From JABFXX01 sp964419605 (lineage in GTDB: Bacteria > Myxococcota_A > Polyangia > Haliangiales > Haliangiaceae): a DNA stretch of 64,000 nucleotides. Position 1 is the stretch's first letter; each line of letters starts with the position of its first letter. Under the pieces are notes generated by a model that was not told the origin of the DNA, did not search any database, and saw only the letters and a list, made by a program, of their open reading frames with translations. The stretch spans positions 5,189 through 69,188 of the forward strand of contig CAYQQM010000017.1 of the NCBI GenBank assembly GCA_964419605.1, given 5' to 3'. Below, piece by piece: positions 7,390 to 15,819 of the stretch. A program made the position numbers and the translations under genes.

Positions 7390-8901
7390 CTATCGCGCTA
7401 GCTTGACCACCGCGGTGTCGGGCTGGGGCGCCTTCGTTAGGATCGCGTGATTTTCGGGCCGCTTGCAGTCGAGCGTAGTGCCTACCAGGGCGAGCTTGAA
7501 GCGAAACGCGCTCACCACGATCGCGTCGCTGTTATCGTCGATCGCAACCCCTCTACCTTGATCGTGGTCTCGGTCGCCCCACGTTTGGATCCATAGCGGT
7601 TGGCCTTTCACGTCGTATTTCACGGCGAAAACATCTTTGTTGCCGCGGCTGGCGATGGGGCCCTTGCCGAAGTCGACGCTGCGCTGAAACCAGCCGGTTG
7701 CGATCGTGTTTCCCGCCCCATCCGATGCCACGCCCCAGCCGATGTCCTCCCGCTCGGCTCCAAACGTGCGCGCCCATAGCAGGGCGCCGTTGCGGTCGAA
7801 TCGAGCGATGTACACATCGGATTCGCCAAGCGAGGCATGGCTATCGCCTTCGCCAAATGAAATGGGGCCCTTATTTTCGAACGAGCCGACGATCGTGACA
7901 TTGCCCGCGCGGTCGACGGTCACGCCACCCGCAACGTCGTTGAAGCCGTTGCCGAAATTCTTGGACCACACGTGATCGCCGTTGGGGTCGTACTTGGCGA
8001 GTACCACGTCGTTATCGGAGCCGCCTCCGGCTTTGAGCGGCGTGCCGCCCCAGTCGGCAACATCGGCAAAATGGCCTTGCACGTAGGTATTGCCGTGTAG
8101 GTCAACGGCGAGGTGCATGATCGTGTCGTCGTAGCGACCGCCGAAGCTCTTGATCCATTCCATGTCTCCGGAGGCCGAGAGCTTGACCAGCAATGCATCG
8201 GTTTTTCCCTTCGACTTGAGCAGGGTCTTGCCGAACGAAATGGAATCGGTGAACGATCCGCCGATCACCCAACCGCCATCCGGCGATGCGGCCACTGCGT
8301 TGGCGCCATCGCTGTCGATACCGCCGAGCGTCCACAGCCACTGCGGCGCGCCCTTCTTGTCGATCGCAACGGCAAAAAGGTCGTCTGAGCCCGCTGCTTT
8401 GTGGCTGAATTCGCCGATCTTCAATTCATCCGTGAAGTTCCCGACCACTACTGCGATCTCGCCTCGGGCGGCGATCGCTTTAGCGTCGTCGTCGCGTTTG
8501 CTGCCAAACGTCAGAGCCCAAGCCAGCTTGCCATCATTGCCCAGTTTGACGACGTACGCATCGCTCCCTCCGTTCGCGGCCTTCTTGCCGATCCCACCGC
8601 CAAAGTCGGTTTCGCCGTCGAAGTAACCGCTCACGTAAACATCGCCGCCACCACCGATCGCCACGCCGCGCGGCGCGTCAACACCGATGCCGCCAAAGCC
8701 GGACTGCCATATGGGTTTCCCGGATGCCTTTCCGGCGTCCGCAGCGAGCGCGGGCAACGGTGTTGTCGGGACGGGACGCTTGACCGACACAGAAGGGGCC
8801 GCATTTTCATGCGCTCCAACAGACTCAGCCGTTTTTGAGGCCGGCGGAGCATGACGAGAGTCACATGCGGCAATGCAGACGAGCGCAACGTACCAACGCA
8901 T
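7390..8901 (-). CDS. Lipoprotein with beta-propeller-type (SBBP) repeats
   Basis: A 503-residue exported protein. The N-terminus MRWYVALVCIAACDS is a lipoprotein signal with the lipidated Cys at 13, followed by a Pro/Ala/Thr-rich linker to about residue 60. The rest consists of about seven repeats of 50-55 residues with the pattern W-x-FGG-x-D-x-VAVD-x-GN-x-YV-x-G-x-F, e.g. IWQSGFGGIGVDAPRG, LWARTFGAEREDIGWG and LWIQTWGDRDHDQGRG. This is the SBBP type of repeat, common in surface proteins of myxobacteria. A propeller with a binding role at the cell surface is likely; the ligand is unknown. It stands alone, transcribed in the same direction as the two-component genes but 100 bp upstream of them. 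Confidence 0.85.
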   Translation of the reverse strand: MRWYVALVCIAACDSRHAPPASKTAESVGAHENAAPSVSVKRPVPTTPLPALAADAGKASGKPIWQSGFGGIGVDAPRGVAIGGGGDVYVSGYFDGETDFGGGIGKKAANGGSDAYVVKLGNDGKLAWALTFGSKRDDDAKAIAARGEIAVVVGNFTDELKIGEFSHKAAGSDDLFAVAIDKKGAPQWLWTLGGIDSDGANAVAASPDGGWVIGGSFTDSISFGKTLLKSKGKTDALLVKLSASGDMEWIKSFGGRYDDTIMHLAVDLHGNTYVQGHFADVADWGGTPLKAGGGSDNDVVLAKYDPNGDHVWSKNFGNGFNDVAGGVTVDRAGNVTIVGSFENKGPISFGEGDSHASLGESDVYIARFDRNGALLWARTFGAEREDIGWGVASDGAGNTIATGWFQRSVDFGKGPIASRGNKDVFAVKYDVKGQPLWIQTWGDRDHDQGRGVAIDDNSDAIVVSAFRFKLALVGTTLDCKRPENHAILTKAPQPDTAVVKLAR

Positions 8902-9363
8902 AGCCTAAGGTCGCACGGTTAGGAGTGGCAGTCGATGATTAGGGCGTGCGGCCGCGATTTCGATTGGACGCGCCGGCATTCTATGTCATTGGTTCGACCC
9001 GAGGCATTCGCATGGGTGAACGAGCAGCACCACCACAGCCCGCGATCGATCAGCTACTGACCGAACAGCCGGCGAATCAAGGTCACGCCATACACGAATT
9101 ACGGCAGGGCAGCCCTAATCCTATGTTGTGCATGCGGGACGCCATGTCGAGCACGCCACTCGTCATGACCACCGCGTCTGGTGGATGCGCGGGAACTTCA
9201 AGAGCGTCAGCGGGCTCCCCCAGCGCAAGCTCGGTCTGCGGTGGGGAACGGGCCGGGGAGCCAAACGAACGACAAACTGAAATTCTCGGTCCCCCAATAA
9301 CGCCGTTGCTTGCATCGGTTTCCTTCCGTTTCGCGAAACAAGGTGACCGGTGGTGTCACTGAG
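8902..9363. other. Stretch without a recognisable gene
   Basis: The lipoprotein gene promoter should lie at the left edge. Open frames here are short, rich in Arg/Pro/Ser and match nothing I recognise. The right edge meets a decayed GGDEF gene end, so part of this stretch may be the downstream flank of that lost gene. Confidence 0.4.
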
Positions 9364-9495
9364 TTACCCATCGGGAAGGACAGCGTCGCACGACTTCGCC
9401 TGCTGCGCGTCCGGGGCGATCATGGTCTGATTCCGTCCGTTGCGTTTTGCTTGATACATTGCGGCGTCGGCTCGCGCATACAGCTGCTCGGACAT
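9364..9495 (-). pseudogene. GGDEF (diguanylate cyclase) C-terminal remnant
   Basis: On the minus strand this frame reads MSEQL, then YARADAAMYQAKRNGRNQ, then TMIAPDAQQ and ends at a TAA at 9364-9366. ADxAMYxAKxxGRN is the diagnostic end of GGDEF domains. A stop lies in the same frame shortly upstream, and no GG(D/E)EF motif or substrate pocket is present, so only the last ~45 codons survive. It is too short to be functional. It shows that a diguanylate cyclase gene once stood here and was truncated, probably when the downstream lipoprotein/DUF1501 genes were brought next to it. Confidence 0.7.
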
Positions 9496-9657
9496 GGAGT
9501 TCGCTCCGTGCAGCCCTCTGTACTCGTCACGTCGATGTTACTCGACTTGGGGGACGCGCTTCCCGATCTTGGTGGATTGACCAAGAGATTGTGCGTGTTT
9601 GCCCCTATCTTTGGAGCGGCCTACATATTGCTCTCCATTGGAACAGCAGGAGACATT

Positions 9658-10650
9658 ATGACGAAGGCGCGTGTTCCACATCTCTGGGTCCTTGCCCTTG
9701 CAAGCGGGGCGAGTAGCATCGGCTTGCTAGGCGCTAGCTGCGTGGGCGAAATTCGCGGCCAAGATCCGCCTCCGGATGCGGGAGCGAGCAGCACCACGGC
9801 TCCGATCTCTCGCATCGCTTGCTTGCGCAAGCTAGCGATGGACCTGACCAACGTCGCGCCGAGCGATGAGGACTTCGCGGCATTGGCGGCGGGAAAATCG
9901 CTGAACGAGTTCGTCGAGCAGTATATGGCAACCCCTGCCTTCTCCAAAATCATCTTTAACGTATTCCGAACTGCATTTGCTCCAACCGAGCTGGTGCCGG
10001 ACGACGCGGATAAGGAAGAGCCGGCGCGCATCGCTCGGCATCTCGTTGTCAGCAATGGCGACTTCCGCGACATCGTCATCGGCGCCTACACGCTCGACGC
10101 GAATGACAGAGTAGTGCCCGCCGCCAATGCGGCCGGTGTGCTGACGACGAGAAGCTATTTGTCGGCCTATACGGGCGCCGAGTTTCGCAACTGGTCGGGG
10201 CAAGTCCTCAAGGGTCTCGCAGGCATCGTGCTGATACCAGTCACTGAGATTCCGGCCGATATTGACGCAAGTCCGGCTGGTCTCGCTGCGAATCCTGCGT
10301 GCGCTGGCTGCCACACCAACCCCGTCTCGGGTGTGGACAATGTCGCTTCATTTCACGAGTGCTATGACAACGACGGATTGCCAGTGGCCAAGTGCACGCC
10401 GTCGGGAACCAAGTCATTTCTCGGTCAGCAAGGCGCTACGATCTCGGACCTGGGGCGCATCCTCGCGGACTCGGTCGAGTGGCGCGCCAAGGCGATTCAA
10501 GACTTTCATCGAATTTTCTGGGGGCGAGGTATCGGCAAGAACGAGACCTCTTTCTATCACCGCGAGGAAGCAGCCTGGATCGAGGCTGACTACCAACCTC
10601 AAGCACTCATCAAATCGATCGTTCTCTCGCCGGAGTATTGCTCGCGATGA
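9658..10650 (+). CDS. DUF1549-like lipoprotein with a CxxCH haem motif
   Basis: A 330-residue exported protein. The start at 9658 has AGGAG about 6 nt upstream, and the N-terminus ends in a lipobox (LLGASC), followed by a short acidic/Pro linker. The region LRKLAMDLTNVAPSDEDFAAL resembles the opening of DUF1549, and NPACAGCHTNPVSG near residue 215 is a single c-type haem site. DUF1549-type proteins occur next to DUF1501 proteins in planctomycetes and myxobacteria, as here. Function is unproven; a role in outer electron transfer or polymer modification is conjecture. The following gene starts within the stop codon region (ATGA) or 35 nt later. Confidence 0.72.
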   Translation: MTKARVPHLWVLALASGASSIGLLGASCVGEIRGQDPPPDAGASSTTAPISRIACLRKLAMDLTNVAPSDEDFAALAAGKSLNEFVEQYMATPAFSKIIFNVFRTAFAPTELVPDDADKEEPARIARHLVVSNGDFRDIVIGAYTLDANDRVVPAANAAGVLTTRSYLSAYTGAEFRNWSGQVLKGLAGIVLIPVTEIPADIDASPAGLAANPACAGCHTNPVSGVDNVASFHECYDNDGLPVAKCTPSGTKSFLGQQGATISDLGRILADSVEWRAKAIQDFHRIFWGRGIGKNETSFYHREEAAWIEADYQPQALIKSIVLSPEYCSR

Positions 10651-10685
10651 CTACCCTATTCAATCTGAGAAGAGAAGGAGGCACG

Positions 10686-11324
10686 ATGTCCATGCTCTCC
10701 ATTTCGCTAGGACTTCTGCTCACGGCAGGCGTCGGTGCGTGCGATGGAAGTGGCCTTGACGACCAGCAGCCGCCTCCGGACGACGACCCTGTCGTCGGTG
10801 CTAGTGCTGGCGGTGATACCAACGTGATCTCCGACGGCTGGGAAACGGCATCGGTGCATGGTGGCAACAACCTGAAGATGATGAATTTCGAACAGCTGCA
10901 GGCAGAGCTTCTGCGGGCAACGTCGATCACATACAGCAAGTGGGAAGAGAATCGATTGGTTTTCGGTGGTGCTGACTACAAGACTTCGTTTCAAGAGGAA
11001 CGCACACCGACAGCCACTAAGATCCTGACGTGGCGAAAAATCACATATTCAGTGTGCACCGACATGATTGCGAAGGAGACCACCACTCCGAAGCTGTTCT
11101 TGGCGATCGCCCCGAACGCTGCAATCGACCCAGCCGACCCAAAGGTTACTGCTCAGGTTACAGCGATATTTACCAAGTTCTTCTTCGAGCCACCGAATGC
11201 CCAGGAGCTCGATGTTTCCACTGCAACGCTAGCTAAGTCAGTTGCGGCCGGTGGCGGGCCGAGTGACGCATGGATCAACCTGTGCGTCGCGTATCTGTCA
11301 AGTATGCGGTTTCTTGCCTACTGA
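10686..11324 (+). CDS. Small lipoprotein in the DUF1549/DUF1501 unit
   Basis: A 212-residue protein of unrecognised family with a lipoprotein signal (LLLTAGVGACDGS) and an acidic, Pro/Asp-rich linker to about residue 55. The mature part has no motif I can name; segments such as YSKWEENRLVFGG and WRKITYSVCTDMI suggest a folded domain with two or three Cys. The start at 10686 is supported by a perfect AAGGAGG at 10675-10681; MSML also allows a start two codons later. It sits between the haem-motif lipoprotein and the DUF1501 gene (30 nt to the latter), so the three are very likely co-transcribed and may form one envelope complex. Confidence 0.75.
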   Translation: MSMLSISLGLLLTAGVGACDGSGLDDQQPPPDDDPVVGASAGGDTNVISDGWETASVHGGNNLKMMNFEQLQAELLRATSITYSKWEENRLVFGGADYKTSFQEERTPTATKILTWRKITYSVCTDMIAKETTTPKLFLAIAPNAAIDPADPKVTAQVTAIFTKFFFEPPNAQELDVSTATLAKSVAAGGGPSDAWINLCVAYLSSMRFLAY

Positions 11325-11354
11325 TCTGTTGACCACGATACCTAAGGAATCATC

Positions 11355-12782
11355 ATGAATCGACGTTCATTCTTGTCGCGTTCGCTTCTGGGGGCGGCCT
11401 CGCTCGGAGTCGGTACTCTCCCCTTCGGACGAGTTCGTTCCGCCAACGCAGCAGGGCCCCTGCCAACCCCATATCCTGTACTTGCCATCACGATATCCGG
11501 CGGTTGGGACTCTGCGATGCACCTTGTGGCGACACCGAATGGTCGCTTCGGAGACGTCACCATCGAAAATCGCTTACCCAGCAGCTCGTTTATCACCACC
11601 AGTTCCGGCATTACGTATGTGCCATCGGTCGTTACCCCGACCGGCAAGACACAGTTTAAAGATCATCTCAAAGACGTGGCGTTGATTCGAGCAGTCGAGG
11701 GATCCGGATTCCACGGCGCCATCGCAGCAACGTGGTTTGGTCGGGTGATTTCCGATACTGGCGATCGCTTCCGACGGCTTCCGTGGGCCAGTCAACTTGC
11801 CGCCCAGTTTCGGGAACGCGGCCTGATTGTTCCCAAGCCGGTTTCGGTTGCCTACTTCAATCGCCCCCAAGATGTCACGCCGGAACCGTTTCGCGATCTG
11901 GTTTCGTATGGCACGCAGATTCCCGATCCAGCCACTAGGCCTGATCGCATCTCGTCCGTGAGGGGCTTCTTCGATGCGATTGAAACCACAGGTCTTCCAC
12001 CACCCGCTCTCCAGAAAGAGGCCTACGACCTCATCGATGCCCTCGACCAGAGAGGCCCGCTGCTAACTCAAGACGACTATGCCGCGCGATTCACGAGTGC
12101 CAACAAAGCAACCCGCGAGGTGCTTGGCCGTGTTGCCGCCGGTCCAGCATGGCCTCCAAGTCCTGCGAATATCACCGCGCTCGGGCTCGACCCAACGAAG
12201 TTGAACGCCGACCTCGCCGGAGTTGCTCCGTCTGCCGTTCACATGTTTGCACTTACGTATCAGGCGCTGGCCAATAACCTGTCGCACGTCATAGGCTTTC
12301 GCGTTACCTCGAACTGCGATTCACACATTGAGAATGTGATTCGACAAACCGCTCTCGGAGTCCAGCTATGGCCGGCGTTGGGGCGTTTGATCACGTTGAT
12401 GAAGGCAACTACGTCGCCCATCGACCCATCCAAGTCATTGTTTGACACCACCAATATTTGGATTTCATCGGAGATGGGACGATCTGCAGAACATGAAGTG
12501 TTCACAACGGGCCCGCTTGCCGGCGTAGTGTCGGGGACGAGGCATTGGCGACCCAACCAAGCTGTGTTTATGGGTGGCCGCTTCAAACGGGGTGTCGCTA
12601 TCGGCGGATTTACCCCAAAGTGGCAAGCCAAAAAGGTGAATCCGGCGACCGGGCTCGAAGCAGGGGGCATTACCCTTGGATTTGAAAATTCGATCGCAAC
12701 GGTCATGAAGGCCGCTGGGGGCGATCCATCACAGTTCACGAATGCCGCACCCGTGGACGCTATCCTCGATATGTCGCGATAG
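11355..12782 (+). CDS. Tat-exported DUF1501 family protein
   Basis: A 475-residue protein with a twin-arginine signal (MNRRSFLSRSLLGAAS, ending SANA-AGP). The body matches DUF1501 proteins, which are related to the alkaline phosphatase/sulfatase fold: AITISGGWDSAMHL near 37 takes the place of the first metal-site strand, and SEMGRSAEHEV plus GTRHWRPNQAVFMGG near 375-400 form the conserved C-terminal block. Tat export implies folding in the cytoplasm, often with a cofactor or metal bound. It is the last gene of the three-gene unit starting at 9658. The enzymatic activity of DUF1501 proteins is not established. Confidence 0.85.
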   Translation: MNRRSFLSRSLLGAASLGVGTLPFGRVRSANAAGPLPTPYPVLAITISGGWDSAMHLVATPNGRFGDVTIENRLPSSSFITTSSGITYVPSVVTPTGKTQFKDHLKDVALIRAVEGSGFHGAIAATWFGRVISDTGDRFRRLPWASQLAAQFRERGLIVPKPVSVAYFNRPQDVTPEPFRDLVSYGTQIPDPATRPDRISSVRGFFDAIETTGLPPPALQKEAYDLIDALDQRGPLLTQDDYAARFTSANKATREVLGRVAAGPAWPPSPANITALGLDPTKLNADLAGVAPSAVHMFALTYQALANNLSHVIGFRVTSNCDSHIENVIRQTALGVQLWPALGRLITLMKATTSPIDPSKSLFDTTNIWISSEMGRSAEHEVFTTGPLAGVVSGTRHWRPNQAVFMGGRFKRGVAIGGFTPKWQAKKVNPATGLEAGGITLGFENSIATVMKAAGGDPSQFTNAAPVDAILDMSR

Positions 12783-12811
12783 CGACTCGACCTCTTGATG
12801 GTGGCGTCATA

Positions 12812-14431
12812 TCACCACGTGAGCGGTCGCCGAATGTCTTCGTTGCTCCGGAGGTTGATCGTCTGGGCCTGCTTCCGGCCATCGGCGCGAGTGGCGACAA
12901 TGCGGTGTTTTCCAGGGGGAAGCGCGAGTCGGTAGAGGGGCGTCTCTCCGACAAGTTTGCCATCGATGCGGATCGTCGCGGTCGGATTTGATGCAAGCGT
13001 GAGAAAGCCAGGGGAAGCGTGCGGTTGGCTGTTGCGGGGTCGGGCCGGAGGGCGTGCGTCGGCTTCCCCATTCTTTGGCCCATCGACAATCACGAAGGCA
13101 CTTCCTGAACTCGGCGAAGCAACGACGTTTGGGGGATGCTCCGAAGGAAGAACCCGGCGGTCCTGAAGCGTTGCCTTGGACTCGCCGCTGGCCCGAGCCC
13201 GGTCGGGCAGTGTGACAGCGACCGGCTCCGAACTCCAGGTGACCGCCACGACTACCATCGCGCTCGTGGCCAGTGCAGTGGGCACAATCCATCGGCGTTG
13301 GCTCCGATGCTGAGTAGGCACCGGCGTGGGTTTGAGATCAATGACCGCAGGCGCGACTGTAATTGTGCTGGTGCTATGAGGAATTGCCGACAGATTTAAC
13401 CGCGGTAGTTCCAGAAATGTCCTTTCAGTCCAAAGCTCTGGCTGCTGAGCAGGCAGAGTAGGCGTTAGCGACAACGCGTCGAACTGGCGAGCGCGCTGCG
13501 CGAGGGCGTCGGCGAAACGTGTCTCGATCACGCTGGCGATTTCGGCGAGGCCCATTGAGCCGCCGGCGCCACGCACCGCTTCGGCAACTGCCGTACCGAA
13601 ATCGCGCGCACTTGCGGTCCGGTTGTCGCGAGCCTTGGCCAGAGCCCGCAAAACCGCATGTTCAAGTGCAGGTGGTACTGCGGGCTGATTGGCAATCGGC
13701 GGTGGGCTGTCGTTCAGAATCGAGTCGAAGGTGGCAGCGACGTTGTCGCGACGATGAAGACTGACACCCGATAGCGCCTCGTAGGCGAGCACCGCGAGGG
13801 AGTAGATATCAGAACGGTGATCGAGTTCGAGTCCCTGAACCTGTTCGGGTGACATGAATGGAACCGTGCCGCGAATATGAGCGACCCGTGAGTCTCGGTT
13901 GGAGGTTGCCTTGGCGATTCCGAAATCGATCACTTTGACAATGCCAGCACGGGTGATGATGACGTTGCGACTAGAAACATCCCGATGGACAAGGCAAGCA
14001 GGAGCGCTCGTTCGGCTGCGCAGCGTGTGGACACTGTGCAGCCCTTCACACGTCTGCTGAAGAATGCCTGCGATCAAGCGAATGTCATCGGCCGTCCGCA
14101 CCGCCGGCAGGGCGGCGATGACCTGCTCGAACGTGATGCCATCGAGATATTCCAGGACCACCAGAGGACCTGTTTCGTTCTCGATTAGATTGAGCACCTG
14201 GCACACGTTGGGATGATGTAGCCGGGCGACGAGCTGCGCTTCCTGCTCGAGGCGCCGACGCGAGCGTTGATCATCGGCCAAGTGCGGCCACAGCCGCTTG
14301 ATGACCACGAGCTTTTCAAACCCTCCTGGATTGCTCTGCACGGCAAGCAGGATCTCGGCTTGGCCACCGGAGCCAATTCGCGCCACCGGCGTGTAGCGGT
14401 CAGTCGTCGACGAAAAGTGGTCGGTCGTCAC
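12812..14431 (-). CDS. Ser/Thr protein kinase with PEGA domain
   Basis: A 539-residue kinase. The catalytic domain (about 15-290) has the Gly loop IGSGGQAEILLAV, ATP-binding Lys in VVIKRLW, a catalytic loop HRDVSSRN, DFG in KVIDFGIAK and SPE in FMSPEQVQG. HRDVSSRN departs from the usual HRDLKPxN but keeps the catalytic Asp and the Asn. A linker leads to one membrane helix (RRWIVPTALATSAMVVVAV, about 385) and an outside PEGA domain at the C-terminus (TIRIDGKLVGETPL, LPPGKHRI). The GTG at 14431 overlaps the stop of the FHA/sigma-54 activator gene in GTGA. The pairing suggests the kinase, sensing outside through PEGA, phosphorylates a protein read by that FHA domain or the activator itself. Confidence 0.92.
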   Translation of the reverse strand: MTTDHFSSTTDRYTPVARIGSGGQAEILLAVQSNPGGFEKLVVIKRLWPHLADDQRSRRRLEQEAQLVARLHHPNVCQVLNLIENETGPLVVLEYLDGITFEQVIAALPAVRTADDIRLIAGILQQTCEGLHSVHTLRSRTSAPACLVHRDVSSRNVIITRAGIVKVIDFGIAKATSNRDSRVAHIRGTVPFMSPEQVQGLELDHRSDIYSLAVLAYEALSGVSLHRRDNVAATFDSILNDSPPPIANQPAVPPALEHAVLRALAKARDNRTASARDFGTAVAEAVRGAGGSMGLAEIASVIETRFADALAQRARQFDALSLTPTLPAQQPELWTERTFLELPRLNLSAIPHSTSTITVAPAVIDLKPTPVPTQHRSQRRWIVPTALATSAMVVVAVTWSSEPVAVTLPDRARASGESKATLQDRRVLPSEHPPNVVASPSSGSAFVIVDGPKNGEADARPPARPRNSQPHASPGFLTLASNPTATIRIDGKLVGETPLYRLALPPGKHRIVATRADGRKQAQTINLRSNEDIRRPLTW

Positions 14432-15753
14432 GGTTTTCGCATTCCATGCTTCGCAAGCATTCGGTAGATCTGCATGCGCGATAGGCCGGCTAGCTGCGCA
14501 ACCTCGGCGACGTTTCCTTTCGACCGTTGCAGCAGCGCCGCTAGATAATTTCGTTCGAGGTGTGCCGCCCAACGTTCCTTTAGAACCTTGAGGGGAATAT
14601 CCAGATCGACCGAAGGAACGCTGTCAACGGCTTCCGTCAGTGCAGTGTCCTCGATGACCGCGGCGCGCTCAAGGAAGTTGCGGAGCTCGCGTATGTTGCC
14701 CGGCCAATCGTGTCGTGCCAAGTCAGCAATGAATGAGTGCGCGGTTAATCGTTCGCGTGTCGGCGCGTCCGCCTGCAACTGATCGCACAGCGTGGCAACA
14801 AGGTGGGGGAGGTCCGCGAGCCGGTGCCGCAATGGAGGCAGGGTAATCGGGAGCACGGCGATACGAAAGAACAGATCCGAGCGGAACTGTTTCTGATTCA
14901 CCATGCGATGAAGATCGCGATGGGTCGCAGCAATGATCCGGACGTCGACCGGAATCGCGCGGGTTTCGCCGACCCTCATTATCTCACGCGCCTCGAGAAC
15001 GCGTAGCAGTTGAGGCTGAAGTTCGAGGGGTAACTCACCAACTTCGTCGAGGAAAACCGTCCCGCCAGTGGCAGCTTCGAACGCGCCGCAGCGGTCGGTC
15101 ACGGCGCCGGTAAATGCACCGCGGACATGTCCGAACAACTCCGACTGCATGAGCTGGGGCGACAGTGACGCGCAGTCGACGATCACGAGCGGGCCAGCCT
15201 GCCGTGGACTGTGCCTGTGAATGGCTTCGGCTGCGAGATCTTTTCCGGTTCCGGTTTCGCCAAGTAAGAGAACCGTTGTGTCCGTTGTTGCGGCGCGCTC
15301 CAAGTCTAAGAAGACCGCGCGCATCGCTGGCGTGCCCCCGACCATCTCACCAAACGTCGGAAGCTCGGAGACTTCGCGTCGATGCCGCGTTTCACACATC
15401 TTGAAGGTAAGGAGGTTGCGGCCGAGCCGAAGGGTCGCCTGGTTCTCGAGCCACGCTTCTTCTACCCAGACGCCGTTAACACGGGTTCCATTTCGGCTAC
15501 CGAGGTCCTTTAGCCGCACCCGACCATCGGGCTGGACATCCAGCCGGCAGTGAAAGCGAGACATTGCCTTGTCGGCCAAACGCCATGTTGAGCCGGCGTG
15601 GGTTCCGACAACTGCAAGAGGGGCGGTGGAGGCAAACGACGCCCCCCGGTCTGGTCCTTCTGTTACCTCCAGCGAAAATTGCTCGACCGAGACGTAGGCT
15701 CTTGTTCTTGGTAGCGTAATTGTTTGTGCGGCTGCGGGCGGGTCGCGACCCAT
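14428..15753 (-). CDS. FHA-domain sigma-54 activator
   Basis: A 441-residue activator with an FHA domain in place of a receiver. FHA (about 25-120) shows MSRFHCRLDV and LGSRNGTRVNG, the phosphothreonine-binding loops. The AAA+ domain has Walker A GETGTGKD near 165, intact GAFTGA in VRGAFTGAVTD and FLDEVGELP as Walker B. The C-terminal Fis-type helix-turn-helix contains NVAEVAQLAGLSRMQIYRML. FHA-type activators respond to Ser/Thr phosphorylation instead of His-Asp relay; the Ser/Thr kinase is encoded directly downstream with a 4-nt overlap. The ATG at 15753 starts a natural N-terminus; longer frames would run across the divergent promoter. Likely targets include the divergent genes at 15820-17354. 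Confidence 0.93.
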   Translation of the reverse strand: MGRDPPAAAQTITLPRTRAYVSVEQFSLEVTEGPDRGASFASTAPLAVVGTHAGSTWRLADKAMSRFHCRLDVQPDGRVRLKDLGSRNGTRVNGVWVEEAWLENQATLRLGRNLLTFKMCETRHRREVSELPTFGEMVGGTPAMRAVFLDLERAATTDTTVLLLGETGTGKDLAAEAIHRHSPRQAGPLVIVDCASLSPQLMQSELFGHVRGAFTGAVTDRCGAFEAATGGTVFLDEVGELPLELQPQLLRVLEAREIMRVGETRAIPVDVRIIAATHRDLHRMVNQKQFRSDLFFRIAVLPITLPPLRHRLADLPHLVATLCDQLQADAPTRERLTAHSFIADLARHDWPGNIRELRNFLERAAVIEDTALTEAVDSVPSVDLDIPLKVLKERWAAHLERNYLAALLQRSKGNVAEVAQLAGLSRMQIYRMLAKHGMRKP

Positions 15754-15819
15754 AACGCTTTGTATTCTAACACGAATGGCAATTTCGCCTGCCCAGCAAT
15801 TCTCTGCTACGGTGTACAC

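Noticed and set aside
8946..9657. Long frame running into the haem-motif lipoprotein gene
   Set aside because: The extra N-terminal part has no domain, covers the GGDEF remnant in antisense, and the AGGAG before 9658 fixes a later start.
12812..14431. Inactive pseudokinase
   Set aside because: The catalytic loop is altered (HRDVSSRN), but the catalytic Asp, the Asn, the ATP Lys and DFG are all present.
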